64,000 nucleotides of DNA from Pachyseris speciosa. Lineage: Eukaryota > Cnidaria > Anthozoa > Scleractinia > Pachyseridae. A model generated the notes under the pieces. It had not been told where the DNA came from and ran no database searches. It saw only the letters and a program-made list of their open reading frames with translations. The DNA lies in NCBI GenBank assembly GCA_016490735.1, contig JAEMWC010000083.1:687501-751500 (forward strand), given 5' to 3'. Below are positions 24,782 to 34,625 of the stretch, in pieces (within the stretch, counting starts at the first letter, position 1; each line of letters begins with the position of its first letter). The translations under genes were made by a program, and so were the position numbers.

Positions 24782-25020
24782 TCATACACATCGTTGCAGT
24801 TGGTGATTAAAATGGGGTTGACAGACCAACTTGACTCCAGCTGTGTGCCCATTGAGTAAAACAAGCATATCTTTAAGCGATATTCCTTTTCCATAATAAA
24901 TTAATGGAGGTTCCTTGAGTACCTCCCTGAGTAATGGTTGTTCTTGTATTAGATGCCATTTGTCCATTAGTATGTTTCTCAAACACGGTAACGATGGTTG
25001 AAATTGCGTCACAAAGGGTA
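24782..25020 (-). pseudogene. Penelope-like reverse transcriptase fragment
   Basis: The minus-strand frame encodes VTQFQPSLPCLRNILMDKWH followed by PLLREVLKEPPLIYYGKGISL and KDMLVLL. This FVT-x-x-P...W...PPL...R...L-x-D-x-LV pattern is typical of the region after the RT core in Penelope-like elements. The conserved downstream Cys-rich and GIY-YIG parts are missing, so it is a relic. Confidence 0.6.
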
Positions 25021-27313
25021 GAAGTTGTGCGTTCTCTGTTTCTGTGTTAGAGCTATTTTGTCTGTCCGCATAGTTAACTTCTTAGAGTATGTGTTCCGCC
25101 ATTTTCTTAAGGTAACTTTTCTAGATAAGGCGTGTTTTAAAGTTTTCTATGTTGTCTGTGAAAGTAACTCTCGAAGAGTTACTCGAGAAAGGCTCAAAGA
25201 AAAGACTCAAGAAAGGTTCAGTAATCTTACAGTTGTAAACACTCACCAAGACAGAACATACAAACTTTGCTTTGCTGACGTGACAAGTGAATTTGTTGAT
25301 CGCAACGACTCAAAAAAGGAATTACGGTACGTTCAGAGAATTCGCCGATTCCGTGACGGTAAGCTAATAAATGAACCAAAGTTATGATTACCCTACCTTC
25401 GTTTACAGATTACGTAAAGTGTGATTACAACATTTATTTTGTCACTAACCCCTTTCTCTAAATGCTTGAATTGAGTTGAAAAGTGTAGAAGGATATCACT
25501 CGATTTTTTGAGCCTATACGTAACCACTGGACAAAGCCTATGAATTAAACGGAATTACAGTTTTAAAGTTAGTCTCCTCCCCTCACTTGAAAACGCGGGA
25601 GCGCCCCCCTTCCACTCCCCTCCCACTTTAAAAACTGCCCCGCGGGCCCTGTATTAACGAGCTCATTGAAATCCGTTATATAGATGACTTTGTTATATAG
25701 AGGCTCGTTAAATCGAGGTTCCACTGTAACGGACTAGGCCAAGTATTTTGGTGCAGTAATTATGAGATCTTAACTTGACTTAACGCTTAACTATTAACTT
25801 TTTGAGACAGATGGGAACTCTAGATACAAACTTGTGAACACAACCATGGGTACTGCGCTTTTGGAGACAAGTCGTTTCTTTTTTATTTACAATGTCATAC
25901 TTTGTCCCACGAAAGCGTTATATTGATATGTATCATGCTTTGGCTGTTTTGTGCTTTTTCCAACATAATTTAGGTTATGTTTGTATTGATCACTCAACAA
26001 TAACTAGTGCAAGGTACGTGCTACATGCAATAAAGTGGCCTGCGGAAGAGGCTACGTGCTAAAGTGGAAGAGATATCGTGATAGCAATTGCAATAGCACC
26101 GAAAAGTAAAACACCTGATTTTCTGAATAAATATCAGTGCAGTTTGAAAAAAAAAAAAAAAGAACTGAGAAGATTTCTTAGAAAAATGTGACAGTACTAC
26201 ATTATAAGAGGAGCCCATTACCCGTAGCGTGCAACTGCCATATATACCCCAGGAATATATGGCAGTGCAACGGCGTTTTTACAAGAAGGTCTATTTTTAG
26301 ATAAGCTTTTCCCGAGAAAATAATTGTTTCCAATCAGACCAATTTACGTCCTCTATTACTTTAAGTGTAATTACTGAAATATTTTAGAACATAGTTTCGA
26401 ACGTATTAACAATTTATTCATTACGCAATCGCTTGTGGTTGGCTATCCGATGCCAATTCTCGGGAAATGTTTATCTAAAAATAAAACTACTTGTGAAAAC
26501 GCTGTTGCACAAACATAGTATGGAAGTACCACGCTCCAGTTGCTAATGTATTACACTTAAATCTGAATTCGAATTGAACGGGGAAAAATCGTTCGTAAGC
26601 GTTGAGGAAATAACGATAATGAAAAACACACAAACGATTAAAAAGAATAATGAATAATTCGAAAAAAACACCCAAGAATAATGAATAATTAAGGTCCAAT
26701 TTCTTAGCCTCCACCCCCGAGATTCTATTTGTACGTCAGATTTTCTTAACTTCATTAGATTAATTATTTAAAAATAGAATACCCCATCACCAAAACCCAA
26801 AGTCCTTCTTCGTCTGGCTTATTCCTAATTAACGAACAAATGAAATTCACGCGGCCATTTTAGTCAGAAAATTTTGACCGTTAACGCGGTTTACTTCTGG
26901 TCGCAACTTGTTTTGAAATTCGAACGTCATAAGTGTTTAATATTATTAGCCAACCACAAAACTGTTGCTGGTCATGTTTTAGAACAATTGTGCCTCAACT
27001 TCCCTTCTTAACAGATCCAAGTCAAACATTGCGGCTAACAATGCCTTAATATGCCTGATATCAACTGCCTCAAGCAAAACGAATGCGGAACGAATGCCGT
27101 GACTGAGATGGTCTCGGTGATATGGGTGTAGATGCTTAAAGGTTGGTTTTCACATACCAAGCAGGCAACAACATAAAATAGCGTCCTTCATTACTACACC
27201 TTTTGCCCTTCATTTACAGAAAATAGAAATTTATTCAGTTAATTTACTGGAATTCGATAACATCTTCGGAAGAACATTTTCACGGACAAATTTTCATTTA
27301 CCCGTTAGTTCAT
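25021..27313. other. Long intergenic stretch, no supported gene
   Basis: A plus-strand frame at 25025-25387 ends with a basic segment (RRVTRERLKEKTQERF); I do not recognise it. A (A)15 run lies near 26146. Nothing else stands out. Confidence 0.4.
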
Positions 27314-27926
27314 TTGCGCAGTTATCATGCTCATGCAACTTCAATAATGCACCTATCAGTGTCAAGCCCGAGGGGGAGGGGGGGGGGGGGCAACCGACGG
27401 GAATTTGACTGTCACGTATATCCCAGGGTAGGGATTTTGATCGGACAGGGTGGGGACAGGATCGGACAGGGTGGGGAATTTTGGCATGGTCCTCTTGTGA
27501 ACAACACGGACTGAAGGGTATATGACCGCCTTCCCTTGCCCCAGGGTGGGGGATTTTGATACTTTTGACAATTATTTTTTGCCCGGGGGTGGGATTTTGA
27601 TAATTTTTTTTAGAAAATGTCAAAATCCCCACCCTTTGCCCGAATCCCCCCCCCCCCCCTCGGGCTTGACACTGATAGGTGCATAACATCATTGGAATGG
27701 CATTTTATTTATCGTTAAGTCTATTATGTCTTCGGAAAAAAACATTAACATCAATAACACTGTCGTTTACATTTTTTCAAAGTGATTATGGACGGTCATG
27801 TACTTGCCAGTAATGACTTAAAAAAAATGTAAACGACAGTGTTATTGATGTTAATGTTTTTTCCAAAGACATAAAATGACATTCCAATGATGTTATTCAA
27901 AGTGCATGAGCATGATAATTGCGTAA
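27314..27926. mobile_element. Foldback element interrupted by a MITE
   Basis: The outer arm GCAGTTATCATGCTCATGCA (27318 onward) is inverted at 27903-27923. Arms continue as ATCATTGGAATG and AACATTAACATCAATAACAC (27747 onward), inverted at 27845-27866. The left arm is broken by a 336-bp insert at 27348-27683. Removing the insert and one TAA restores arm symmetry. The Polinton-like provirus starts 70 bp to the right. Confidence 0.8.
27348..27683. mobile_element. 336-bp MITE nested in the foldback, TAA duplication
   Basis: Ends TGCACCTATCAGTGTCAAGC and its inverse are flanked by TAA at 27345-27347 and 27684-27686. The interior is G/C-run rich with repeated GTGGGGATTTTG-like motifs. The duplication size suggests Harbinger-type mobilisation. 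Confidence 0.85.
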
Positions 27927-27989
27927 AAAATGCCATTCTCAGAAAAACCTCTGTCCGTATTAACTATAACACTGAGCTTGGAGTACATG

Positions 27990-27995
27990 CCCATA
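27990..27995. repeat. Target site duplication, left (CCCATA)
   Basis: CCCATA directly precedes the provirus and recurs directly after it at 47091-47096. A 6-bp duplication is the hallmark of Polinton/Maverick integration. Confidence 0.95.
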
Positions 27996-28060
27996 AGTAG
28001 TATAGTACTTGGGGGCCCTAGCGCATTTTTCACATCAGCGCATTTTCCACCGCTTGGTCA

Positions 28061-28072
28061 AGGTCAAGGTCA
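28061..28072 (+). promoter_or_regulatory. AGGTCAAGGTCA element 1 (nuclear-receptor-like)
   Basis: Two AGGTCA half-sites in direct repeat without spacer, preceded by another GGTCA at 28056-28060. TCAAGGTCA inside it equals the extended half-site bound by SF-1/FTZ-F1 and ERR nuclear receptors. Binding is inference. The inverse copy lies in the right terminal repeat. Confidence 0.55.
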
Positions 28073-28136
28073 CATTTTTCCACAACAACGCATTTTCCAA
28101 TTTTGCGCCGTAAAATTTAACAGCGCATTTTTCCCA

Positions 28137-28148
28137 AGGTCAAGGTCA
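28137..28148 (+). promoter_or_regulatory. AGGTCAAGGTCA element 2
   Basis: Second direct repeat of AGGTCA half-sites, also containing TCAAGGTCA. Mirrored in the right terminal repeat. Confidence 0.55.
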
Positions 28149-28228
28149 AATTTTCCAAATCTAAAATTAGCGTTTTCTCCCAGAATACTTCAATATTTTA
28201 GGCATCAGGATGATGAATGAAAGAATTG

Positions 28229-28360
28229 AGTAGTATTCGTCGAGAAACGGCTGATTTCAATATTCTAAGCGGAATGAGCATATTTGAGTAGTATTCGTTG
28301 AGAAACAGCTAATTTCAACATTCTAAGCGATAATTAGTATATATGAGCAGTATTCAGGTA
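28229..28360 (+). repeat. 58-59-bp tandem repeats inside the terminal repeat
   Basis: AGTAGTATTCG at 28229 and 28287, and AGCAGTATTC at 28346, head units of about 58 bp that share GAGAAAC-GCTGATTTCAA-ATTCTAAGCG. The head AGTAGTAT is the same 8-mer as the element terminus at 27996. Confidence 0.8.
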
Positions 28361-28383
28361 GAACAGCATTTTCCCATTTTCCA

Positions 28384-28395
28384 AGGTCAAGGTCA
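28384..28395 (+). promoter_or_regulatory. AGGTCAAGGTCA element 3
   Basis: Third AGGTCA direct repeat, about 20 bp upstream of the TATA-like box and 60-70 bp before the shared ATG at 28454. Mirrored in the right repeat before the PolB start. Confidence 0.55.
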
Positions 28396-28413
28396 TCTAT
28401 TTAAGTACTTTAT

Positions 28414-28424
28414 GATATAAAAAA
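28414..28424 (+). promoter_or_regulatory. TATA-like box of the terminal-repeat promoter
   Basis: GATATAAAAAA lies about 30-40 bp upstream of ATG 28454, and its inverse lies before ATG 46632. Because it is inside the terminal repeat, both divergent end genes have the same core promoter. Confidence 0.55.
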
Positions 28425-28453
28425 CACTTAAAGAAATGTCGCTATAGGTTATT

Positions 28454-29137
28454 ATGGAGAATGAAGAAAGAAATCTCCGGGCCTTGGAAAAGCCCTCTCA
28501 AATCAGGTCAGGTAGCCAGATGGTAAATGGCCTGAGTCAGAAAAATATTGGATCAGGTAGCCAGATGGTAAATGATTTTTGTAATCCAGATATTCACGAA
28601 TATTTTGTTGAAGTAGAAAAATATCTAATATGTCCTTTATGTGATCAGAAGATAGCAGAACATAGTGTCAAAAATGAACCATGTTGTGATAATCAGAAAA
28701 TGATTAATGACAATGGTGAAAATGTTTGTACAAATTGTGGTTCAGTCCATGGTTATGATTATTGTAAGGAGTACGTTGACTTTCATAATAATATGTATAA
28801 AATAAAGCGGAAATCTATATATCATCGGAAGTACCATATTGAAAATGTGATAAATGGTATATGTTGCAAGAATAGATTTCAAATTTCAGTAAAAGATAAG
28901 GGTAAAATATTAAGAATATTCAAGGAGATAGACACTATCATCCCTTCGGTGAATAAGAATCGTAAAAGAATGATAAACACCAAATTCATTCTGAAACAAT
29001 TGTTTATGATGATGGATCTGCCTTATGAGTATATCATATTAACCAACTCAAAGAAAACACTGAAATTTTATAATCAATATTGGGTTGAGATTCTATTGTT
29101 AATATTTGATAAGATTATTCGTATTATCAAACAGTGA
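28454..29137 (+). CDS. VLTF3-like late transcription factor with terminal-repeat leader
   Basis: 227 residues. Residues 1-41 are encoded in the terminal repeat and are identical to the start of the polymerase; they hold two copies of SGSQMVN. From residue 57 there is a zinc-binding region (CPLC at 60-63, CC at 77-78, CTNCG at 92-96) of TFIIB-ribbon style. Next comes KSIYHRKYH and a helical C-terminus with KFILKQLFMMM-LPYEYI, the layout of poxvirus VLTF3 and its homologs in large DNA viruses and virophage relatives. VLTF3 acts in late viral transcription. The stop overlaps the convergent gene at 29127-29612 by 11 bp. The VLTF3 assignment rests on motif layout and is fairly but not fully sure. 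Confidence 0.72.
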   Translation: MENEERNLRALEKPSQIRSGSQMVNGLSQKNIGSGSQMVNDFCNPDIHEYFVEVEKYLICPLCDQKIAEHSVKNEPCCDNQKMINDNGENVCTNCGSVHGYDYCKEYVDFHNNMYKIKRKSIYHRKYHIENVINGICCKNRFQISVKDKGKILRIFKEIDTIIPSVNKNRKRMINTKFILKQLFMMMDLPYEYIILTNSKKTLKFYNQYWVEILLLIFDKIIRIIKQ

Positions 29138-29612
29138 ATTTTTCATCATATTTCAGTAGGTACTTATCAATAATTGGACTATTATCAACAACATAATCGT
29201 CTATGTTCTTCATTGTATTGTGTATGCTGGAATTATCAAAATTACCGCTTCTCATGGTTTCTTTTATTGTATTGAGAAGATGCTGGTAGCTTTGATAAGC
29301 ATATGTACAATTCTGTATTTTCATGTCAAGGTTCTTGTGTTTCATCCAACCTTGTATTAAAAGTGATACTGTACTGATGGCAACTAAACTAACACCACCA
29401 GTCGAAATACTTGCGGCAAGACCGCCAGTTGCAAATATAATGGATGCTGAATTCCCCAATAATTTCCATTTTTTGAACCGTTTAACAGCTTGTTTATAAG
29501 CCCAACACTTTCTGTGATATGTTCGGTAATAGGATTTTAATTCATTTACCTGATCTTCTGTTAATTCACCTGAAATATGGTTCCAGCTGAATATGCTTTT
29601 TCGCTCTTTCAT
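29127..29612 (-). CDS. Two-transmembrane protein, SLATT-like layout
   Basis: 161 residues. A basic helical N-terminal part (YYRTYHRKCWAYKQAVKRFK) leads into a hydrophobic hairpin at about residues 52-86 with Gly-rich turn. A second helical part follows (NLDMKIQNCTYAYQSYQHLL). This helix-2TM-helix layout resembles SLATT-type membrane proteins, which in prokaryotes act as pore-forming effectors; here that is a structural analogy only. It could equally be a viral membrane or lysis factor. Nine bases separate it from the next gene upstream. Confidence 0.65.
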   Translation of the reverse strand: MKERKSIFSWNHISGELTEDQVNELKSYYRTYHRKCWAYKQAVKRFKKWKLLGNSASIIFATGGLAASISTGGVSLVAISTVSLLIQGWMKHKNLDMKIQNCTYAYQSYQHLLNTIKETMRSGNFDNSSIHNTMKNIDDYVVDNSPIIDKYLLKYDEKFTV

Positions 29613-29621
29613 ACAATATGC

Positions 29622-30041
29622 TTATATAACGATTCTGTTCAACACACAGTACCACAAACCAGACAATTGCCCACTTAGAGGTGATAACTTACTAATTTTA
29701 GTCGTCAAGAAAGACGGTAGAGCATAAGAATATCCTCTATCAAGTGCATGTTTGACATAAAACCTACCAAAGGCATCGTGTAATATACCATGTGTCTGTA
29801 ATGTATCAATCCAACCAAGAGTATGCTCCAAAAAATGTGTTAAGCAGCCCTCACCGGGACCGATTAATCCAATGCCTATATGCTCCTGGATAATGTCTCT
29901 CACTTCAATATATTTGTTAAAATGTTTGTGATGCAAATACTGGTAAACCAAAGCTGATTTCAAAATCCTCTTGTCAACACCAGGGTTTTTTCGTTCAGCA
30001 TCTCGAGTAAACCATCTCACATATCTAATTATTTTGTTCAT
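29622..30041 (-). CDS. Uncharacterised 139-residue protein
   Basis: I do not recognise the family. It is basic at the N-terminus and has a conserved-looking core GWIDTLQTHGILHDAFGRFY followed by HALDRGYSYALPSFLTTK. HD next to an aromatic pattern is reminiscent of small lipases, but I see no further support. Its ATG at 30041 overlaps the end of the fibre-like gene (30025) by 17 bp, so the two are probably co-transcribed. Confidence 0.6.
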   Translation of the reverse strand: MNKIIRYVRWFTRDAERKNPGVDKRILKSALVYQYLHHKHFNKYIEVRDIIQEHIGIGLIGPGEGCLTHFLEHTLGWIDTLQTHGILHDAFGRFYVKHALDRGYSYALPSFLTTKISKLSPLSGQLSGLWYCVLNRIVI

Positions 30042-31034
30042 TTATATTATATCGTTGGATTAAAATTTGATGATGATCTGAAATTGTTTTTTCGTCTAAT
30101 ATAGAATCCAAGTACACACAGAAAAAAATAACACTACCGTCAAGAGGTGCGATGGAGCTAGGATCCAAATCACCAAAAGTCATTTGCCGACTACCACTTC
30201 TGTTAGCCGCTGTAAAACTTCCAATATGTTTTTTTTTCCAATAGATTTTACTTGTGTTTGTTTTTGGAGAAGATAAATTATCCCAGTGAACAGACAAGCA
30301 GTGCCAAACATTTATTTGACCCAAATCATTTGAGGAATAATCAGATATCTTTCTGAAGTTCTGTATAGATGCTGCTGGACCAAAATATACACAATTTGAT
30401 TGATCAACACCACTTATAACTAAATTTGAACCATTGTAATAGCTGACAAACTTATCATAACCTCTATTATCATGACCAAAAAGACCATTTTTCCATGGAT
30501 TTCCACCTGTATTTGAATTTAATTTATAAACAATGAAGATATTAACAGCATTATTATTTAAATTGATTTGACTTATCATTCTCTGTGATCCATTAAAGTC
30601 TAAATAATAACGTCCATTATGTTTCTCAGCCTTAGTACAAACAGTGGGTCTTATGTTTAAAGTTGATTGTGTTGCATTATTTTCTTCATTCGAGAGATCG
30701 TACAATGTTTCAACTTTTCTGTCTGCATTCATGTCTAAAAAATTATTATTCGCTCTGTCGATTTGATAAGTACATTTAGAGTATAATCTGATGAATTCAG
30801 AAACCCATAAATCCAAAAAACTATCTCTGACAATATCTGAAACTTGTGATTTGATTACAACATGATCAGAATCATTGCCTGCTTTTACATTAGTCAAATG
30901 TTTGTTTCCAAGATCATAGTGACCATCTTGTGTTAATGTAAAACCATTTCCATTATCACCTTTAGGACCAATTGCACCAGTATCGCCTTTATCACCTTTA
31001 TTATCTTGATTTATTTGAGATTAAAAACTCCCAT
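30025..31034 (-). pseudogene. Second fibre-like protein with concanavalin-like head (frameshifted at start)
   Basis: The presumed ATG at 31034 starts with MGVFN, the same first residues as the large fibre gene. A single missing base after codon 5 shifts the frame. The restored frame would pass a short collagen-like Gly-X-Y stretch (about 30950-31000) and the LTQDG repeat found in the large fibre. The open part from ATG 30897 has a beta-rich domain with YYLDFNGSQRM, FIVYK, LFGHDNRGYDKF and INVWHCLSVHWD, which looks like a LamG/concanavalin-type fold, a common receptor-binding head. It sits 17 bp after the end of the large fibre frame. Likely a host-attachment fibre paralog. Confidence 0.68.
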
Positions 31035-31046
31035 TATAATATTAAT

Positions 31047-31051
31047 TTAGA
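31047..31051 (-). promoter_or_regulatory. TCTAA box before second fibre gene
   Basis: On the minus strand AATCTAAATTAATATTATAATG places TCTAA 13 bases before ATG 31034, matching the other boxes in the element. Confidence 0.6.
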
Positions 31052-34000
31052 TTAATTCATGACCACTTCAAGTGTGAATGTTGTATCAAATGCACCTGTA
31101 TTAGGATGTGAATAATCAATGATTAAATAGCCTCTCGATAATGATTTGTTGATATTGACCGTTGTGATGTTTCTACTCATAGTATTATGTCTGTGTTCAT
31201 AAATAGTTGCTGGTAATGGCAAAGGCCTACCACCTTCAGCTTTTGTCTTGAAGTAGAATATTCCGGGTTTGTTCCTTGTAATACATACATTTTCTTAATA
31301 TAAAAGTTATTGTTATGAATGACTAAAAAATCAGAGCCATTTATCAATACAGGCTTTAAAACATTCTTATTATGTCCTCGTTTGGCTTTGACAGAGCAAT
31401 TTAAATATTGTATTTGACCGATTATTCCATTCCCATTCAAATTTAGATCACCTCCTAATTTTGGCTGATAGAGAGCAAATCCACCCAAATCGAAAGCTGT
31501 TTCCATAATTACACCTGTAACGCTTGAACGAAATAGATTCAAACTATTATTATGAATTCTATAGCCATTCAGATTTAAATCACCGCCAAGTTTAGCCTCA
31601 CTTATAAGAAAGCTGTTCATATTAATGTTATTTAGCATTGTCAATTCACCATTTTGACCATCAAATAAGTTTGATGAATTATTAATCAAGGCATGTCCAT
31701 TCAAATCTAAATCAGTTTGTAATTGTATTTTTTCATTCACGATTTTATAAGCTTCTGCGAAGTCGTAAACACTTGATGGAACGTCTACAGCTTCAAAATC
31801 AATACCATATGCAACACAATGAACTTTGTACTTATTTGGATAAGTTGGGTTAGCATTAATATGAATCGTACAATATAAATATTCAGGTGGTGAACTTGCT
31901 GATGGTTTTTCAATCCATAATAAATATCTCGAATGATCTTCATTTCTGTTATCAAATTTTCTCCCTACAGTTTTATGAATTGTAATTCCACCAGTTGCAC
32001 TGAATGTTACACTACTAAGACTCATTCCTTCATAATCAGGAAATAGCCATTCAAGAATGAAAGTGTATTTTCCATCTTTTATTGTGTACATATTAAATCC
32101 AATTCTAGCTCTGTAAATATGATTAGCTTCTTTATTCAAGTCTATATCAATGACCTTTTTTGAAATCAAATGTGGTGAACGAGGTAAATTGACATATCCA
32201 TTGACTTTCAAGCCATATTCAGTACTGACTTCATCGATATCATTCATCAAATATTTGAAAGCATTCTTTGGATGAGAAGCAGATGAAATATGACTTTTTT
32301 CTAATTGATCTAAATTTACGGCATCGGTTTTATTTGTTCCTTCTTTTAAGTCAATGATTTTATGCCCTCCAAGTTTCATATCCGCTGCCATCGCATTTGT
32401 TCCATTCAATAATAAAGTGTTTGCTCTGATGGTTTGTGAAGCTCGATTTAAAACTCTAAAGTTCACTGCATCAGTTTCATTCACCACTTCCGCTAAATTA
32501 GTCACTCTATTTCCACCCATCGACAAATCGCCATACATTGCAGTCGAACCGTCTCGTCGGAGAAAATATTCGTCAGTATAACGTTTTGTCACCGCATCGT
32601 CTGCGTTGACGGGTGGAGCAAGATCAGTAATGGCATTGTTGTTCATATTCAGATTTTGTTGTGCAATCGTATCGAGTTTGGTTTGCAACCTCTGGTCCAC
32701 ATAACTTTTGTTTACAGCATCTTGTGGGTTTGAGGGGTTATCCTGCAGGTTGAGGATTTTGTTTAATTTCATGTCAACATTACTACCAAACGCAACATGA
32801 CCGTTTTCAATTTCATAAGCTGGGTCATGAACAAAGTAAGACAAATTGGTATGATAGCCATAGGCCCCATAAACGATGATATGTGTTTTGGTGTTAGACG
32901 CAGGAGCTGTGCTGGAAAGTTCCACCTGTATTGCCGCTTGCCCACCACTGGTTTTTTCGATTCGGAAAAGCTTCTTCATATAACCATCAACGTGTGGAGT
33001 TTGGGGAAAAGGTTTTTGAAACGGCTGTCCCGCATCTCGTATATTTACAGTTTGAAGGGTTAAATCGACTGTTGCACTTCTTGGGTCTGATGGTGAGTAA
33101 AACTCAACAACAAAAGTGTACTGACTGTTTCTTAAAGATGTCACATTAAAACGAATTTTGGATGTAAAGTTGCCTCTTCGTTTGATGAAAAAAGACAATG
33201 ACGACTTGTTTATATGATAAGGTGATCTGTCAAAATTCTCAATTTGAAGGTTTGTTGCATCACTAACTACAGAAGACTTGGATATATCTTTTAACAGAAA
33301 AGCGAAGGGGTTGCGTTGAGCTCCTGATGCTGAAAAAACAAGGTCATCAACATACTTTTTGTTGGCAGAATCTTTGTCAGAAGTTGGAGCCCCAACATTT
33401 GTTATTTTATTGTCACCCATGTCAAGATCACCAGTCATTGCAACACTTCCATCTTTTTTAAGAAATGGTGAAACATCAATGCCAGTAATTCCAGCAATTT
33501 CAGTATCAACATACCCCTTCGTGGCTGAATCATTGTTTGTTGTTGGCGCTGCTACATTAGTCAATTTGTTACCTCCAAGATTCAAATCAGAAGTCATTGC
33601 AACGCTTCCATCTTTTTTCACAAAGTTAGAATTAACATATGCTATATTCGCTTTATTATTCGTCAGATATATGGCAGCATCATCAACGTATTTTTTATTT
33701 GCACAGTCTTGTTGTAATATAGGGTGTGCAACATTGACTATTCTACGAAAACTCATTTTAAGCTCACGATCAAATACAATTCTTCCTTCTTCTATTACAA
33801 AAGCTGGGTCGTGAATATGTGATAAAATGATATTAGAAAATCCATAAACACCATAAACTATAACATAATGTTTTTTATTATTTTGTAAATATGGTGAAAT
33901 CAACAATAACTCCATTGATGTGGAACCATGACTTGTTTTTTCAAGGAAGAATATTCTCTTAAGATAACCATCAACAAGATGAGTCTTTGGAAATGCTCTT

Positions 34001-34608
34001 TTTATTGAATCCTTTCTTTCAATTAAATTTGATGACAGATTGTCGTCATCGACTGTTGCATTGTTTGGGCTACCATCAGTATAAAACTCAACAACTAAAG
34101 TGTACTTTGAAACTTCCAATTGTGTCAGATCAAAACGAAGAACAGTTGTAAGACCAGCAGAAGGAATAACAAAAGACAAGGCTTTTTTATTGAAATTGTA
34201 TGGGCTTTTATCATAGTCTTCTAATCGCAGATTATTCGCATTTCTAAGAATAGTTGTTTTTGATACATCTTCAAGAAGAAATTTAAATGGATTAACACGT
34301 GTTCCTTCAATTGATAAAACAGCATCATTAACATATCCCAAGTTAGCAGAATCATAATGATTTACTGGATCACCAACATCTGTCAAACGTTTATTTTCAA
34401 TGTCATAATTACCATCTTGTGTTAATCTAAATCCATCACCTTTGGGACCAACAGCTCCAGTAGCTCCTTGTGGACCAATTGCACCTGTATTACCTTTTGG
34501 ACCTCTATCACCTTTTTCACCTTTGGGACCAACTGGACCAGCTGGGCCTCTTTCACCAGTACCAGTTTCTGTTTTATCTTGATTTATTTGAGCATTAAAA
34601 ACTCCCAT
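31052..34608 (-). CDS. Large collagen-like fibre protein (frameshift near its 3' end)
   Basis: Open for 1143 codons from ATG 34608 to 31177. Residues 18-59 are about 14 Gly-X-Y triplets (collagen-like). The rest alternates two module types: short tail-fibre-like units of the form M-x-x-DL-x-L/M-GG-x-x-I/V-TN...D-A-x-x-x-YVD (at least six), and three larger modules that begin RVNPFKFLL, QRNPFAFLL and PKNAFKYLM. A frame change near 31270 ends the frame early; a further 60-70 codons in another frame reach a stop at 31052. The module style is known from phage tail fibres and large-virus fibres, so a trimeric attachment fibre is likely. It follows a TCTAA box at 34621-34625. Confidence 0.8.
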
Positions 34609-34620
34609 TATATCATCTTG

Positions 34621-34625
34621 TTAGA
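34621..34625 (-). promoter_or_regulatory. TCTAA box before the large fibre gene
   Basis: On the minus strand, TTAATCTAACAAGATGATAT leads to ATG 34608, with TCTAA 12 bases upstream of the start. Confidence 0.62.

Larger units (their letters stand above)
27996..28576 (+). repeat. Left terminal inverted repeat (581 bp)
   Basis: Matches 46510-47090 in reverse complement over 581 bp with no difference that I noticed by eye. It contains repeated GCGCATTTTTC motifs near the tip, three AGGTCAAGGTCA elements, a tandem AGTAGTATTC repeat, a TATA-like box, and the ATG plus first 41 codons of the gene beginning at 28454. The match ends exactly where the two genes diverge, after GGTAAATGAT. Confidence 0.95.

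Noticed and set aside
32354..33814. Plus-strand frames opposite the fibre gene
   Set aside because: Shadows of the modular fibre frame; no recognisable protein.
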